Shown here: piece after piece, positions 15,404 to 22,790 of the stretch | Numbering within the stretch: the first letter of the stretch is position 1 | How the letters are laid out: every line of letters begins with the position of its first letter | From: an uncultured Eubacteriales bacterium | Lineage (GTDB): Bacteria; Bacillota; Clostridia; Oscillospirales; Oscillospiraceae | Direction of reading: 5' to 3' | Assembly: GCA_900547315.1 (NCBI GenBank) | Contig: URGI01000021.1 | Span: forward strand, 1 to 27,363 | DNA: 27,363 nt | Translations under genes and position numbers: made by a program | Notes under the pieces: generated by a model | The model's input: only the letters and a program-made list of their open reading frames with translations | Told to the model about the DNA's origin: nothing | Database searches by the model: none

Positions 15404-17332
15404 TTAAAGTGCTATCTGCATGAACAGCGTGGCCAAGGCCAGCGCCACGACCGCCCAGAGGGCATAGTCGTTGACGACGCCGCTGTGCAGGTCGTGCATG
15501 AAGCTGAAGTAATGCCGCCAGTTATGCTTGAAGCCCCAGAAGAGGTCTCCGCCGCCGACCTGAGAATACACGCTCTTTTCGCCGCCGAAGAAGAGGTCGT
15601 ATTTCCCGTCCTCGGACGCGGACTTCTTCTCGCTGACCTGGTCGTATTTGCCCATTATCGCGACAAGCGTGACCGCAAGCAGCGCGATCGCCAGCACGAG
15701 CAGCCAGTGGATCGGGTTCCACGCGCCGACTCCGGCAAAGCTTATCGCCTGAGCCGCAGGCGCGTTCGCGCCCATGACGCTCTCGGCATAGCCTGCGCCG
15801 AGCATGCTGTTGATGTAATTGCCGACGTTGAACACCGCCTCGGCCGCGGGCTGGGTGAGATTCTCAGTGACCCAGTTCGGGAAGATGCCGCTGAGGATGC
15901 AGACTGCCGCAAACAGTCCCATCGCAAGGCGCATCCCGAAGGGGACTTCCTTGACGTTTTCATACTCGGCGGGCAGTTGGCCGAAGAACACCGACTGCGT
16001 GACCTTTACAAAGGACGCAAGCGTCAGTACGGAGGTGACGAGCGCGATAACGGTCACGAGCAGGAAGCCGATGTTGCCGCTCTCGACCGCCTTCATATAG
16101 GTCGCCTGATAGATCATCCACTTGGACGCAAAGCCGTTGAAGGGCGGCACGCCGCTTATCGACGCCGCGCCGATCAGGAACAGCACCGTGGTGTGCGGCA
16201 TTTTCTTTGAAAGTCCGCCGAGCTTGCCGAGGTCGGTGGTGCCGGTCTGGTGCAGGACGGCGCCGGCGGCGAGGAACAGCAGACCCTTGAACATGGTGTG
16301 GTTCATGGCGTGGAACAGTCCGGCGGACATGCCGAGCGCCGTGGACAGGCCGACGGCGGTGAGCACGTAGCCGATCTGGGAGATACTGTGGAACGCAAGC
16401 AGGCGCTTGAAGTCATGCTGCGCCAGCGCCATAGTGACGCAGACGAACATACTGACGCTGCCTACGAACACAAGCAAAAACTGCATTGCGCCAAGTCCCA
16501 TGCTCTGGAACAGGAAGTAGGTAAGACGGATGATGCCGTAGATACCGGACTTTGTGAGCACGCCGGAGATGAGCACCGAGATGGAGGCCGGAGCCGCGCC
16601 GTGCGCATCCGCCGCCAGCGGATGGAAGGGCACGATAAAGGCCTTGGTGCTGAAGCCGACAAAGAGCAGGGCAAAGGCAAGCTTTGTGGAATTATTGAGA
16701 TTGCCGGGGATGAGTGCGGAGAGCTGGGCGAAGTTCAGGGTATGCACCTGCGCGTAGAGCATTATCGTGCCGACCAGTATGCAGGTCGAACCGATGCAGC
16801 CGACGGCAAGGTACTTAAACGCTGCCTCAAGCGCACCGTGCGCGGTATTTCTAAACGCAGTGAGCGCAACGGCGGCAAAGGTGAGTATCTCGACCATGAT
16901 GAACATATTGAAGATATCACCCGAGAGGACAAGACCCATAACGCCGCCTGCGAGCATGAGAAACAAGGTATAATACTGCGGGACGTTGTCGTCATGGCTC
17001 ATGTACTTGAAGGAGTAGACGCAGGAGACGAACACCGCCGTTGAGATAAGCAGACCGAAGAACAGGCTCAGTGCGTCTACCTCCATTGCAATGCCGATGG
17101 CATAGCCTCCGGCCATGGAGCGGCTGCCCATCCAATAGTTTATTATCTCGCCCTCGAGCATGACGGGCTTGACGAGATACACCATACATGCAAGAGATAT
17201 TGACACTGCGAGGAACGCCACGATGTTGCGGAAGGTCTTATACTTGCCGAACATGACGATAAGGAACGCGCCGAGGAACAGCACCATGACGGAGTAGACC
17301 GGGAAGTGCTGATAATTCAGGATATTTGTCAT
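15404..17332 (-). CDS. mbhH: MbhH-like antiporter-type subunit with long C-terminal extension
   Basis: A 642-residue NuoN/MrpD-like proton-conducting subunit with about 14 core transmembrane helices. Key charged residues of the family are present: E148 in IMVEILTFA, K230 in FSTKAF, K261 in VLTKSG, and histidines in FHPLAADAHGAAP. Archaeal MbhH is close to 500 residues. Here about 130 extra residues include one helix near 570-585, a hydrophilic stretch (about 590-618) and a last helix at about 622-640. No mbhI gene is present, so this extension may be a fused MbhI-like part that ties the H and M subunits together. Start ATG at 17332 overlaps the mbhG stop as ATGA. Confidence 0.9.
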   Translation of the reverse strand: MTNILNYQHFPVYSVMVLFLGAFLIVMFGKYKTFRNIVAFLAVSISLACMVYLVKPVMLEGEIINYWMGSRSMAGGYAIGIAMEVDALSLFFGLLISTAVFVSCVYSFKYMSHDDNVPQYYTLFLMLAGGVMGLVLSGDIFNMFIMVEILTFAAVALTAFRNTAHGALEAAFKYLAVGCIGSTCILVGTIMLYAQVHTLNFAQLSALIPGNLNNSTKLAFALLFVGFSTKAFIVPFHPLAADAHGAAPASISVLISGVLTKSGIYGIIRLTYFLFQSMGLGAMQFLLVFVGSVSMFVCVTMALAQHDFKRLLAFHSISQIGYVLTAVGLSTALGMSAGLFHAMNHTMFKGLLFLAAGAVLHQTGTTDLGKLGGLSKKMPHTTVLFLIGAASISGVPPFNGFASKWMIYQATYMKAVESGNIGFLLVTVIALVTSVLTLASFVKVTQSVFFGQLPAEYENVKEVPFGMRLAMGLFAAVCILSGIFPNWVTENLTQPAAEAVFNVGNYINSMLGAGYAESVMGANAPAAQAISFAGVGAWNPIHWLLVLAIALLAVTLVAIMGKYDQVSEKKSASEDGKYDLFFGGEKSVYSQVGGGDLFWGFKHNWRHYFSFMHDLHSGVVNDYALWAVVALALATLFMQIAL

Positions 17333-17676
17333 CCTCTCAGCCTCCTTATCTCACGGGTGTCGATAGTGCCGTACTGCTCCTCAAGCTTGATGACCAGCGC
17401 GAGGGACATCGCCGTGACACATGCGCCAATGACGATGCTCGTCAGGGTCAGCGCCTGCGGGATAGGGTCTACAAAGTGGCTGGCCGCGGTCAGCTCGCCC
17501 TCGGTGAAGATAGGGGCGGTGCCGCCGTTATAGCCGATAGAGATTATCAGCAGGTTCACGCCGTAGTCGGCGATGCCGAGGCCGATGACCGTTTTGATAA
17601 GGTTATACTTGGTTATTATCGTGTAAAAGCCGAGAACTATAAGGAAAAAGGATGCGATATAGTTAAAAGTCATCAT
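17329..17676 (-). CDS. mbhG: MbhG/MrpC-like antiporter subunit
   Basis: A 115-residue protein with three transmembrane helices, related to MrpC/NuoK. The segment VDPIPQALTLTSIVIGACVTA is a strong MrpC/MnhC signature. The start is one of two adjacent ATGs (17676 and 17673) after GAGGTGGAG; the longer open frame to 17742 lies inside mbhF and is rejected. It belongs to the Mrp-like block of the hydrogenase, thought to mediate Na+/H+ exchange. It is preceded by mbhF after 10 bases and overlaps mbhH by four. Confidence 0.9.
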   Translation of the reverse strand: MMTFNYIASFFLIVLGFYTIITKYNLIKTVIGLGIADYGVNLLIISIGYNGGTAPIFTEGELTAASHFVDPIPQALTLTSIVIGACVTAMSLALVIKLEEQYGTIDTREIRRLRG

Positions 17677-17686
17677 ATTCTCCACC

Positions 17687-18154
17687 TCATTTCTTATAGT
17701 CGATGTCTTTGCCGACGAGCAGGCCGAGCATGGATATCGCAAGCACAGACACGCCCGTAAGCACGTTCAGGCCGACCGCCTCGTCCATCCACGCTATCGT
17801 GCCGGAGCTGATAAGGTCGCCGATATTGCCGTTCGTGAATGCGAAGTTCTCGCAGAACTGCGCGCCGAACACGATGCCCATGAACGCGATCGCAATGTAC
17901 AGCGTCACGGCGAAGCCCTCAAAGCGGCGCAGGAAGCTGGGGCGGAATGCGTTCACGGTGTTCTCATAGCCGTGGCCGAGGTAGATGAGCACGACCACCG
18001 CGACCATCAGCACGCCGCCCTGGAAGCCGCCGCCGGGGGAAAGGTGGCCGTGCAGGATGACGTAGAAGATGTAAACCAGCGTCAGAGGCAGGATCTTGTC
18101 GCAGCCGCAGCGCTGTATAACGCGCTTTATGGTGCGCTTTTTGCCGTCATTCAT
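17687..18154 (-). CDS. mbhF: MbhF/MrpB-like antiporter subunit
   Basis: A 155-residue membrane protein with four transmembrane helices. The HLSPGGGFQGGVLMVA stretch (residues 37-52) is diagnostic for the MrpB/MnhB family. ATG at 18154 follows AAAAGGAGG with about 10 bases spacing and overlaps the mbhE stop by eight bases; the upstream extension to 18211 falls within mbhE. It likely forms part of the sodium-translocation module with MbhA-E and G. Confidence 0.92.
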   Translation of the reverse strand: MNDGKKRTIKRVIQRCGCDKILPLTLVYIFYVILHGHLSPGGGFQGGVLMVAVVVLIYLGHGYENTVNAFRPSFLRRFEGFAVTLYIAIAFMGIVFGAQFCENFAFTNGNIGDLISSGTIAWMDEAVGLNVLTGVSVLAISMLGLLVGKDIDYKK

Positions 18155-18503
18155 TCTTTTCTGCCTCCTTTTCCGATTTTTTAGAGAAGAGTATGACCGC
18201 AGAACCGGCAACGGCGGTTATGAGGATGAACGCCTCACCCATGGTATCGTAGCCACGGAAGTCGAATACTATCGAGGTGACGTCGTTGACGGAGTGGGTC
18301 TTGTCGAGGTTTTGCTGGATTATCGCGGCGGCCGCGCCGTCGGCGTTCGAGTCGTCATAGGAGGCGGGGTCCTGCATCAGCTCATACTCGCTCACGGCGG
18401 GCTTGCCGTTATAGGTGGGTTCCATTTTGCCCATGGTGACGGCCGCGAACACACCGGAAAACAGGAGAACGCCAAGAGAGACCCAAGTAAGAAACTTCTT
18501 CAT
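18147..18503 (-). CDS. mbhE: MbhE-like subunit (C-terminal MrpA-type domain)
   Basis: A 118-residue protein with an N-terminal hydrophobic helix (about 5-24), a soluble outer loop and a second helix near 91-106. VTSIVFDFRGYDTMGEAFIL (76-95) is the hallmark of MbhE and of the C-terminal end of MrpA. The tail is highly charged (KKSEKEAEKNE). The ATG overlaps the mbhD stop as ATGA. It is expected to work together with MbhD, the two matching the last helices of MrpA. Confidence 0.9.
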   Translation of the reverse strand: MKKFLTWVSLGVLLFSGVFAAVTMGKMEPTYNGKPAVSEYELMQDPASYDDSNADGAAAAIIQQNLDKTHSVNDVTSIVFDFRGYDTMGEAFILITAVAGSAVILFSKKSEKEAEKNE

Positions 18504-18754
18504 TTATCGTCCCCTCCTCGAATTTTCTTGAGCGCGACAATGAATATCAGCGGTGAGAGCGCAGCGCCGACGGCGGCCTCGGATATCGCAACGTCGGGAG
18601 CCTGAAGTATCAGGAATTCCGCCGCTGCGAATATTCCGGTCACGCCCAAAGCGATGACGGAGGAAAGCAGCTTTTCAAAGTGGCAGGCCATAATCGCGGA
18701 AACGACGAGACCGAGCAGCACCACGATATTGAGAATCATAACTATATTACTCAT
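18500..18754 (-). CDS. mbhD: MbhD-like subunit (DUF4040)
   Basis: An 84-residue protein with three helices. LQAPDVAISEAAVGAALSPL is the typical DUF4040/MbhD signature, including the conserved Asp and Glu. ATG at 18754 follows AGGAGGG by about 10 bases and overlaps the mbhC stop by eight bases; the open frame to 18868 is within mbhC. It pairs with MbhE as the equivalent of the MrpA C-terminal helices. Confidence 0.9.
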   Translation of the reverse strand: MSNIVMILNIVVLLGLVVSAIMACHFEKLLSSVIALGVTGIFAAAEFLILQAPDVAISEAAVGAALSPLIFIVALKKIRGGDDK

Positions 18755-19094
18755 CGCCGAAATCCCTCCTGAAATCATCAATTTCCATGCGCTTTTCGGG
18801 ACGGATACCCGCTCTGTACGCGCCCTTTGCGATAGCGTGAGCGCCCACGGGGTTGACGGTGATGACAAGCGCGCCGATGACGGCGATCTTTATCGCAGTC
18901 GCGGGGTGCCCCATGATGAAGATTGCATACAGCAGGCCGCCGATGGCGACGCCCAGCATACCGAGAGTCGTGATGCAGGTGCTCGCCTGCATACGGCAGA
19001 AGGTATCCGGCATTTTCAAAACGCCGAGAGTACCGGCCAGCGCGAAGAACGCGCCTATGACAAGCAGTGCGTCAATTACTATCCTGAGGGCCAT
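18747..19094 (-). CDS. mbhC: MbhC/MrpG-like antiporter subunit
   Basis: A 115-residue protein with three transmembrane helices. GVLKMPDTFCRMQASTCITTLG matches the MrpG/MnhG family (the usual form is LRFPDxYxRxHA); here Met and Cys replace some usual residues. The second of two adjacent ATGs (19094) has the better distance from GGGGAGG. The C-terminal 35 residues are hydrophilic. It overlaps the end of mbhB by 23 bases. Confidence 0.88.
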   Translation of the reverse strand: MALRIVIDALLVIGAFFALAGTLGVLKMPDTFCRMQASTCITTLGMLGVAIGGLLYAIFIMGHPATAIKIAVIGALVITVNPVGAHAIAKGAYRAGIRPEKRMEIDDFRRDFGDE

Positions 19095-19353
19095 CATGCC
19101 ACCTCCCCTTATCAAGATAACGCCCGACGAGCATGGTGTTTATAATGCCGAGCAGCGCGCTGATTATCGCAACGTCGAGGAATATTCCTCTGCCGGTGTA
19201 CAGCGCGTAGAGTATCATCGCGCAGGATATCAGGATATCCGCGCTGTCCCCCGCGACCATTCTGTCCGCCGCGGTGGGGCCTTTGATAAGACGATACAGA
19301 TTGATAAACGCAAAGAGCGCGAAGAGCGCGGAAAAGATTACAAGCTCAATCAT
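19072..19353 (-). CDS. mbhB: MbhB/MrpF-like antiporter subunit
   Basis: A 93-residue protein with three helices. RLIKGPTAADRMVAGDSADI is the family signature, with a conserved Asp in the second helix region. The ATG at 19353 overlaps the mbhA stop as ATGA and lies 7 bases after GGAGGA; an ATG at 19359 is too close to it. It forms part of the Mrp-like sodium module. Confidence 0.92.
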   Translation of the reverse strand: MIELVIFSALFALFAFINLYRLIKGPTAADRMVAGDSADILISCAMILYALYTGRGIFLDVAIISALLGIINTMLVGRYLDKGRWHDGPQDSN

Positions 19354-19871
19354 TTCCATATCCTCCTTATCCATTTTTCCAGAGTTCCCTTTATCATGTC
19401 TCCGGCCTTCTCACGGTCGGTCTCGGACACGTCTATCCAGTGGATATAGAAGTAGTCCTGCCCTTCCTCCTCGGTGATGTCGAGAGTAATGGTGCCGGGG
19501 GTGAGGGTGATGGAGTTTGCGAGCATGGCTTCGGGGTAGCCGTCGCCGAGGTTCACCGGAACCTTGACGATGCCGGGGTTGACCTTCTTCTTACAGTCGC
19601 CGAAGCAGCGCTTGGCGACGTCCCAGTTGGCCTTCAGCAGCTCCCACATAAAAACCGGTATGTACGCGAGCAGCGAGAAGAAGTGCACGGGATTGAAGAA
19701 ATGGAACGCGTGCTCATGGACGAAGAACCGCGCGGAGAACAACGCCACCGCAAGACTCACGATCGCGCCCGCCGCAAGCTCCTGCGCGCTGAAGTTCCAT
19801 GTGAGCAATATCCAGAACGCGTAGCAGACGATGAACGTGGATATCACTGCGGGAAATCTTGTTTTTTGCAA
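19350..19871 (-). CDS. mbhA: MbhA/MrpE-like antiporter subunit (TTG start)
   Basis: A 173-residue protein with two N-terminal hydrophobic segments and a cytoplasmic C-terminal domain. SITLTPGTITLDI (about 120-132) is the diagnostic MrpE/MnhE motif. The start is a TTG at 19871, 7 bases after AAGGAGAGG; no ATG gives a plausible start. It begins the Mrp-like block, 27 bases after hypA. Confidence 0.9.
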   Translation of the reverse strand: MQKTRFPAVISTFIVCYAFWILLTWNFSAQELAAGAIVSLAVALFSARFFVHEHAFHFFNPVHFFSLLAYIPVFMWELLKANWDVAKRCFGDCKKKVNPGIVKVPVNLGDGYPEAMLANSITLTPGTITLDITEEEGQDYFYIHWIDVSETDREKAGDMIKGTLEKWIRRIWK

Positions 19872-19898
19872 GAGGAAACCTCTCCTTCCTGTGTTTTA

Positions 19899-20240
19899 TT
19901 ACTCCACTTTCAGACTTTCGACAAAGAACTCGCGTCCAGCGGTCATTTTTATCGCCGTGCTGCGGCACTCCGGACAGCAGGCTTTTTTCCTGTCCGCCGC
20001 GCCCTCATGGCCGCAGTCGAGGCATCTGAACCGCGCTTCGATCGGCTCTATCACGAGCGCCGCCCGCTCGGCCGCGCTGCCCGCCGCCGCTATCGGGAAG
20101 AACTCCCGCAGGCATTCCGGCACGATGCCGGAGTATTCGCCGACGCGCAAAGTGATCTCAAGCACGTTTTTGAAGCCGCTTTTTTCCGCTTCGGAGTTTA
20201 CGATGTCGATAATTCCCTTTGTTATTGCCAGCTCGTGCAT
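19899..20240 (-). CDS. hypA: Hydrogenase nickel chaperone HypA
   Basis: A 113-residue zinc and nickel-binding protein that delivers nickel to the large subunit. It starts with MHE, where the N-terminal amine and His2 bind Ni. The zinc site is C73-x2-C76 and C89-x2-C92, with one extra adjacent Cys88. Length is normal. The ATG follows the mbhL stop after a single base, so it is coupled directly to the subunit it matures. Its usual partner HypB is not in the window. Confidence 0.95.
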   Translation of the reverse strand: MHELAITKGIIDIVNSEAEKSGFKNVLEITLRVGEYSGIVPECLREFFPIAAAGSAAERAALVIEPIEARFRCLDCGHEGAADRKKACCPECRSTAIKMTAGREFFVESLKVE

Positions 20241-20241
20241 C

Positions 20242-21324
20242 TTATCTGTCGAGGCAGCTGAAGCACGGGTCTATGCTGGCGATGATGAGCCCCGCGTCCG
20301 CCACGGTATTGCCGCGCAGCATGTGCGGCACGGTGGGGGTGTTCTTATAGGACGGGACATGTATGCTGACGCGGTGGTTATTGAACCCGCCGTTGCCGAC
20401 GACCATATGGGTCAGCTGGCCGCGCGGCGCTTCGTGTCTTGCTACCGTCTGCCCCTCCTGTATCTTTACGAGCTTGTTGCCGAGGTTTATCGGCGTGTCA
20501 GGCAGATTTTCAAGCGCCTGACGGATTATCTTGATGCTCTCGTAGCATTCGAGCGCACGCACGACGACTCTTGCGAACACGTCGCCGCTCTCGACCACGG
20601 GCACGTCAAAATCGAAGTCCTCATAGGAGGAGTAGGGAGCGTCCTTGCGGACGTCTATCTTCACGCCCGACGCTCTCGCGTGGGGGCCGACGGCGCCCAT
20701 GCGCAGCGCATCCTCGCGCGTCAGCACGCCGACGCCCTTTGTGCGCATGGCGATGGTCTTATCCGTCAGCGCGATCTCGGTTATCCTGTCAAGCGGAGCC
20801 TTGAGCTTGTCGCAGGCGGCAAGCAGCTCACGGCGCAGCTCATCGCTTATATCGCGTCTCGCGCCGCCGATTGTGACCATAGCGTAATTTACACGGTTGC
20901 CAGTCATTTTCTCCAGCAGATCCATCACCAGCTCGCGCTCATCCCAGATATGCATGAACATGCTGTCATGCCCGATTATATGGCAGGCAATGCCGAGCCA
21001 CAGGAAGTGCGAATGCAGCCGCTCAAGCTCGGCAGTAATAACACGGATGTACTGGCCGCGCTTCGGCACCTCTATGCCGTTTATGCTCTCGACGCACATC
21101 GCGTAGGTAAAGGCGTGAGAGTGGGAACAGATGCCGCAGACGCGTTCGACCAGCACGAGGGTCTGTATCGCGTTGCGCTCGGTTGCGAGCTTTTCTATGC
21201 CGCGGTGGTTATAGCCGACAAACACATCCGCGTCGCGGATGACCTCGCCCTCGGTATAGAGCTTCGCGTGTATCGGCTCCTCCAGCGCGGGATGGTACGG
21301 GCCTATGGGAACTATATAGCTCAT
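20242..21324 (-). CDS. mbhL: MbhL-like [NiFe] hydrogenase catalytic large subunit
   Basis: A 360-residue catalytic subunit. The four Ni ligand cysteines are all present: C63 and C66 in ERVCGICSHSH, and C354 and C357 in DPCFSCLDR. This rules out the Mbx/Mbs and complex I relatives that have lost them. NHRGIEKL and GGARRDISDELR are group 4 large-subunit landmarks. The protein ends at R360 right after the second CxxC, with no C-terminal tail to be cleaved. It uses ferredoxin electrons to reduce protons, linked to the membrane arm. The ATG overlaps the mbhK stop by one base (TAATG), and hypA follows after one base. Confidence 0.96.
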   Translation of the reverse strand: MSYIVPIGPYHPALEEPIHAKLYTEGEVIRDADVFVGYNHRGIEKLATERNAIQTLVLVERVCGICSHSHAFTYAMCVESINGIEVPKRGQYIRVITAELERLHSHFLWLGIACHIIGHDSMFMHIWDERELVMDLLEKMTGNRVNYAMVTIGGARRDISDELRRELLAACDKLKAPLDRITEIALTDKTIAMRTKGVGVLTREDALRMGAVGPHARASGVKIDVRKDAPYSSYEDFDFDVPVVESGDVFARVVVRALECYESIKIIRQALENLPDTPINLGNKLVKIQEGQTVARHEAPRGQLTHMVVGNGGFNNHRVSIHVPSYKNTPTVPHMLRGNTVADAGLIIASIDPCFSCLDR

Positions 21325-21719
21325 TACTGCTCCTCCTTCAGGTTTTTATCGACCAGTTCCTTCAGCGGCATGACGAGTATCTGCCCCTTGCCCTGCGTTT
21401 CGAGCATGTCTTCGGGCAGGAACAGGCGCTGTGAAACGTCCAGTCCCTCAAACTCGATGCCCATCAGCTCGTTGAGCTCCCGCTCCGGCCATGAGGCCGC
21501 AGTGTCATAGATCTCCGAAATGCTCGGCACCTTCATCTCGCCTATAACGTGGTACGACTCTACCGCCGGATCGACCGCGTAGTCATAGGAGATGTCGGCC
21601 TCGCCGTCCTTGTTGAAGAAAGCGTGGATCATCACAAGGTAGCGTCCTTCCTTCCGCATCCGCTCCGCGACGGGTATTATCTCGTCCTTGCCGATAATGA
21701 TTTTCTTATACTCCTGCAT
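21324..21719 (-). CDS. mbhK: MbhK/NuoC-like hydrogenase subunit
   Basis: A 131-residue protein of the complex I 30-kDa (NuoC) family. TAASWPERELNELMGIEFEG (73-92) is the conserved family stretch that contacts the large subunit. There are no metal-binding cysteines. It is shorter than NuoC and similar to small MbhK/EchD-type forms. ATG at 21719 follows AGAGGTG. It is the first structural hydrogenase gene, placed 52 bases after hypE in one of the largest gaps of the operon. That gap is AT-rich (TTTTATATAAAG) and might hold an internal promoter, but no good -35 is seen. Confidence 0.9.
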   Translation of the reverse strand: MQEYKKIIIGKDEIIPVAERMRKEGRYLVMIHAFFNKDGEADISYDYAVDPAVESYHVIGEMKVPSISEIYDTAASWPERELNELMGIEFEGLDVSQRLFLPEDMLETQGKGQILVMPLKELVDKNLKEEQ

Positions 21720-21771
21720 TCATTTCACCTCTCGTTTTACGCTTTATATAAAATACGTTTTCCCTTATCCA

Positions 21772-22767
21772 TCAGCAGATGCGCGGCAGCTGTGCGCCGG
21801 TGAGCTTCTGCATTATCCGGCTGCCGCCAAGCTCCGTATGCATGACGACCTTGCCCGCATACTTCGCGCTGACCTCGCCGATCACCGCCGCGCCGCGCCC
21901 GAATTCATGCGCGCGCATCGCCGCGAGGACATTCTCCGCGTCCTCCGGCGGGACAACCGCGAGCAGCTTTCCTTCATTGGCGCAGTACATCGGGTCAAGC
22001 CCCAGCATATCGCAGGCAGCCTGCACCTCACCGCGCACAGGTACTGCGCTCTCGCACAGCTCTATTCCAAGCTCCGTGCCCTCGACGAACTCATTGAGCG
22101 TCGTTGCGACGCCGCCGCGCGTCGGGTCGCGCAGGACGCGCACCGCGCCGCTTTCAAGTATCGCCGCGCACAGGCCGTTGAGCGGCGCGCAGTCGGACTT
22201 GATATTGCCCTGCATCATGCCGCTTCGCGCCAGCATGACCGCCGTGCCGTGGTCACCGACGGTTCCGGAGACGATGACCTTGTCGCCCGCGCGTATCGCC
22301 TTCGGGCTGAGTCCCGGATATTTCAGAAAGCCGATGCCCGCGGTGTTGATATATATCTTGTCGCCGCGGCCGCGCTCGACGACCTTGGTATCCCCGGTCA
22401 CGACCTGCACCCCGGCCTTTTCGCCGGCCTCGCGTATCGCCTCAACGACGCGTGCCAGCTCCGCCGCGGGGAAGCCCTCTTCTATTATAAATGCGCAGCT
22501 GAGATATTTCGGTTCGCCGCCGCACATTGCGATATCGTTCACCGTGCCGCAGACGGATAGCTTTCCGATGCTGCCGCCGGGGAAGAATATCGGGTCGACA
22601 ACGAAACTGTCGGTCGAAAATACGAGCTTATCCGCGCCCGGTATCACCGCGCCGTCGCCAAGCTCGCTGAGCGCGGGGTTGGCCAGCGCCGGGACTATCA
22701 TGCTCTCTATGAGGCGCGAGGTCTTTTTGCCGCCGCTACCATAATCAAGAGTTATTATCTCGTCCAT
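21772..22767 (-). CDS. hypE: Hydrogenase maturation protein HypE
   Basis: A 331-residue ATP-dependent dehydratase that turns the carbamoyl group on its C-terminal cysteine into thiocyanate, the source of the CN ligands. The N-terminus DYGSGGKKT and the C-terminal PRIC (Cys331) are both canonical. ATP-binding and AIR-synthase-like motifs (LSVCGTVNDIAMCGG, RDPTRGGVATTLNE) are clear. ATG at 22767 follows GGGGAG; the upstream open frame lies in hypD. It lies between hypD and mbhK. Confidence 0.96.
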   Translation of the reverse strand: MDEIITLDYGSGGKKTSRLIESMIVPALANPALSELGDGAVIPGADKLVFSTDSFVVDPIFFPGGSIGKLSVCGTVNDIAMCGGEPKYLSCAFIIEEGFPAAELARVVEAIREAGEKAGVQVVTGDTKVVERGRGDKIYINTAGIGFLKYPGLSPKAIRAGDKVIVSGTVGDHGTAVMLARSGMMQGNIKSDCAPLNGLCAAILESGAVRVLRDPTRGGVATTLNEFVEGTELGIELCESAVPVRGEVQAACDMLGLDPMYCANEGKLLAVVPPEDAENVLAAMRAHEFGRGAAVIGEVSAKYAGKVVMHTELGGSRIMQKLTGAQLPRIC

Positions 22768-22790
22768 ATCATATCTCCCCGCATTCCGCG

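Noticed and set aside
14237..16210. 657-codon open frame on the + strand opposite mbhJ, mbhM and mbhH
   Set aside because: It is antisense to three clear hydrogenase genes, has a low-complexity Arg/Asp/Glu/His-rich product and no plausible ribosome binding site. It is a by-product of GC-rich codon use.
20242..21324. Mbx/Mbs sulfane reductase or complex I-like subunit instead of hydrogenase
   Set aside because: Both CxxC nickel ligand pairs are intact and a hyp maturation set is in the same operon, so a true NiFe hydrogenase is favoured.
19831..21510. 559-codon open frame on the + strand opposite hypA and mbhL
   Set aside because: It overlaps two secure genes with conserved metal ligands. 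The product looks like reverse-strand noise rich in His, Arg and Ala.
21720..21771. Internal promoter between hypE and mbhK
   Set aside because: The gap is AT-rich with a TATATAA run but no recognisable -35 at 16-18 bases. It cannot be supported from sequence alone.
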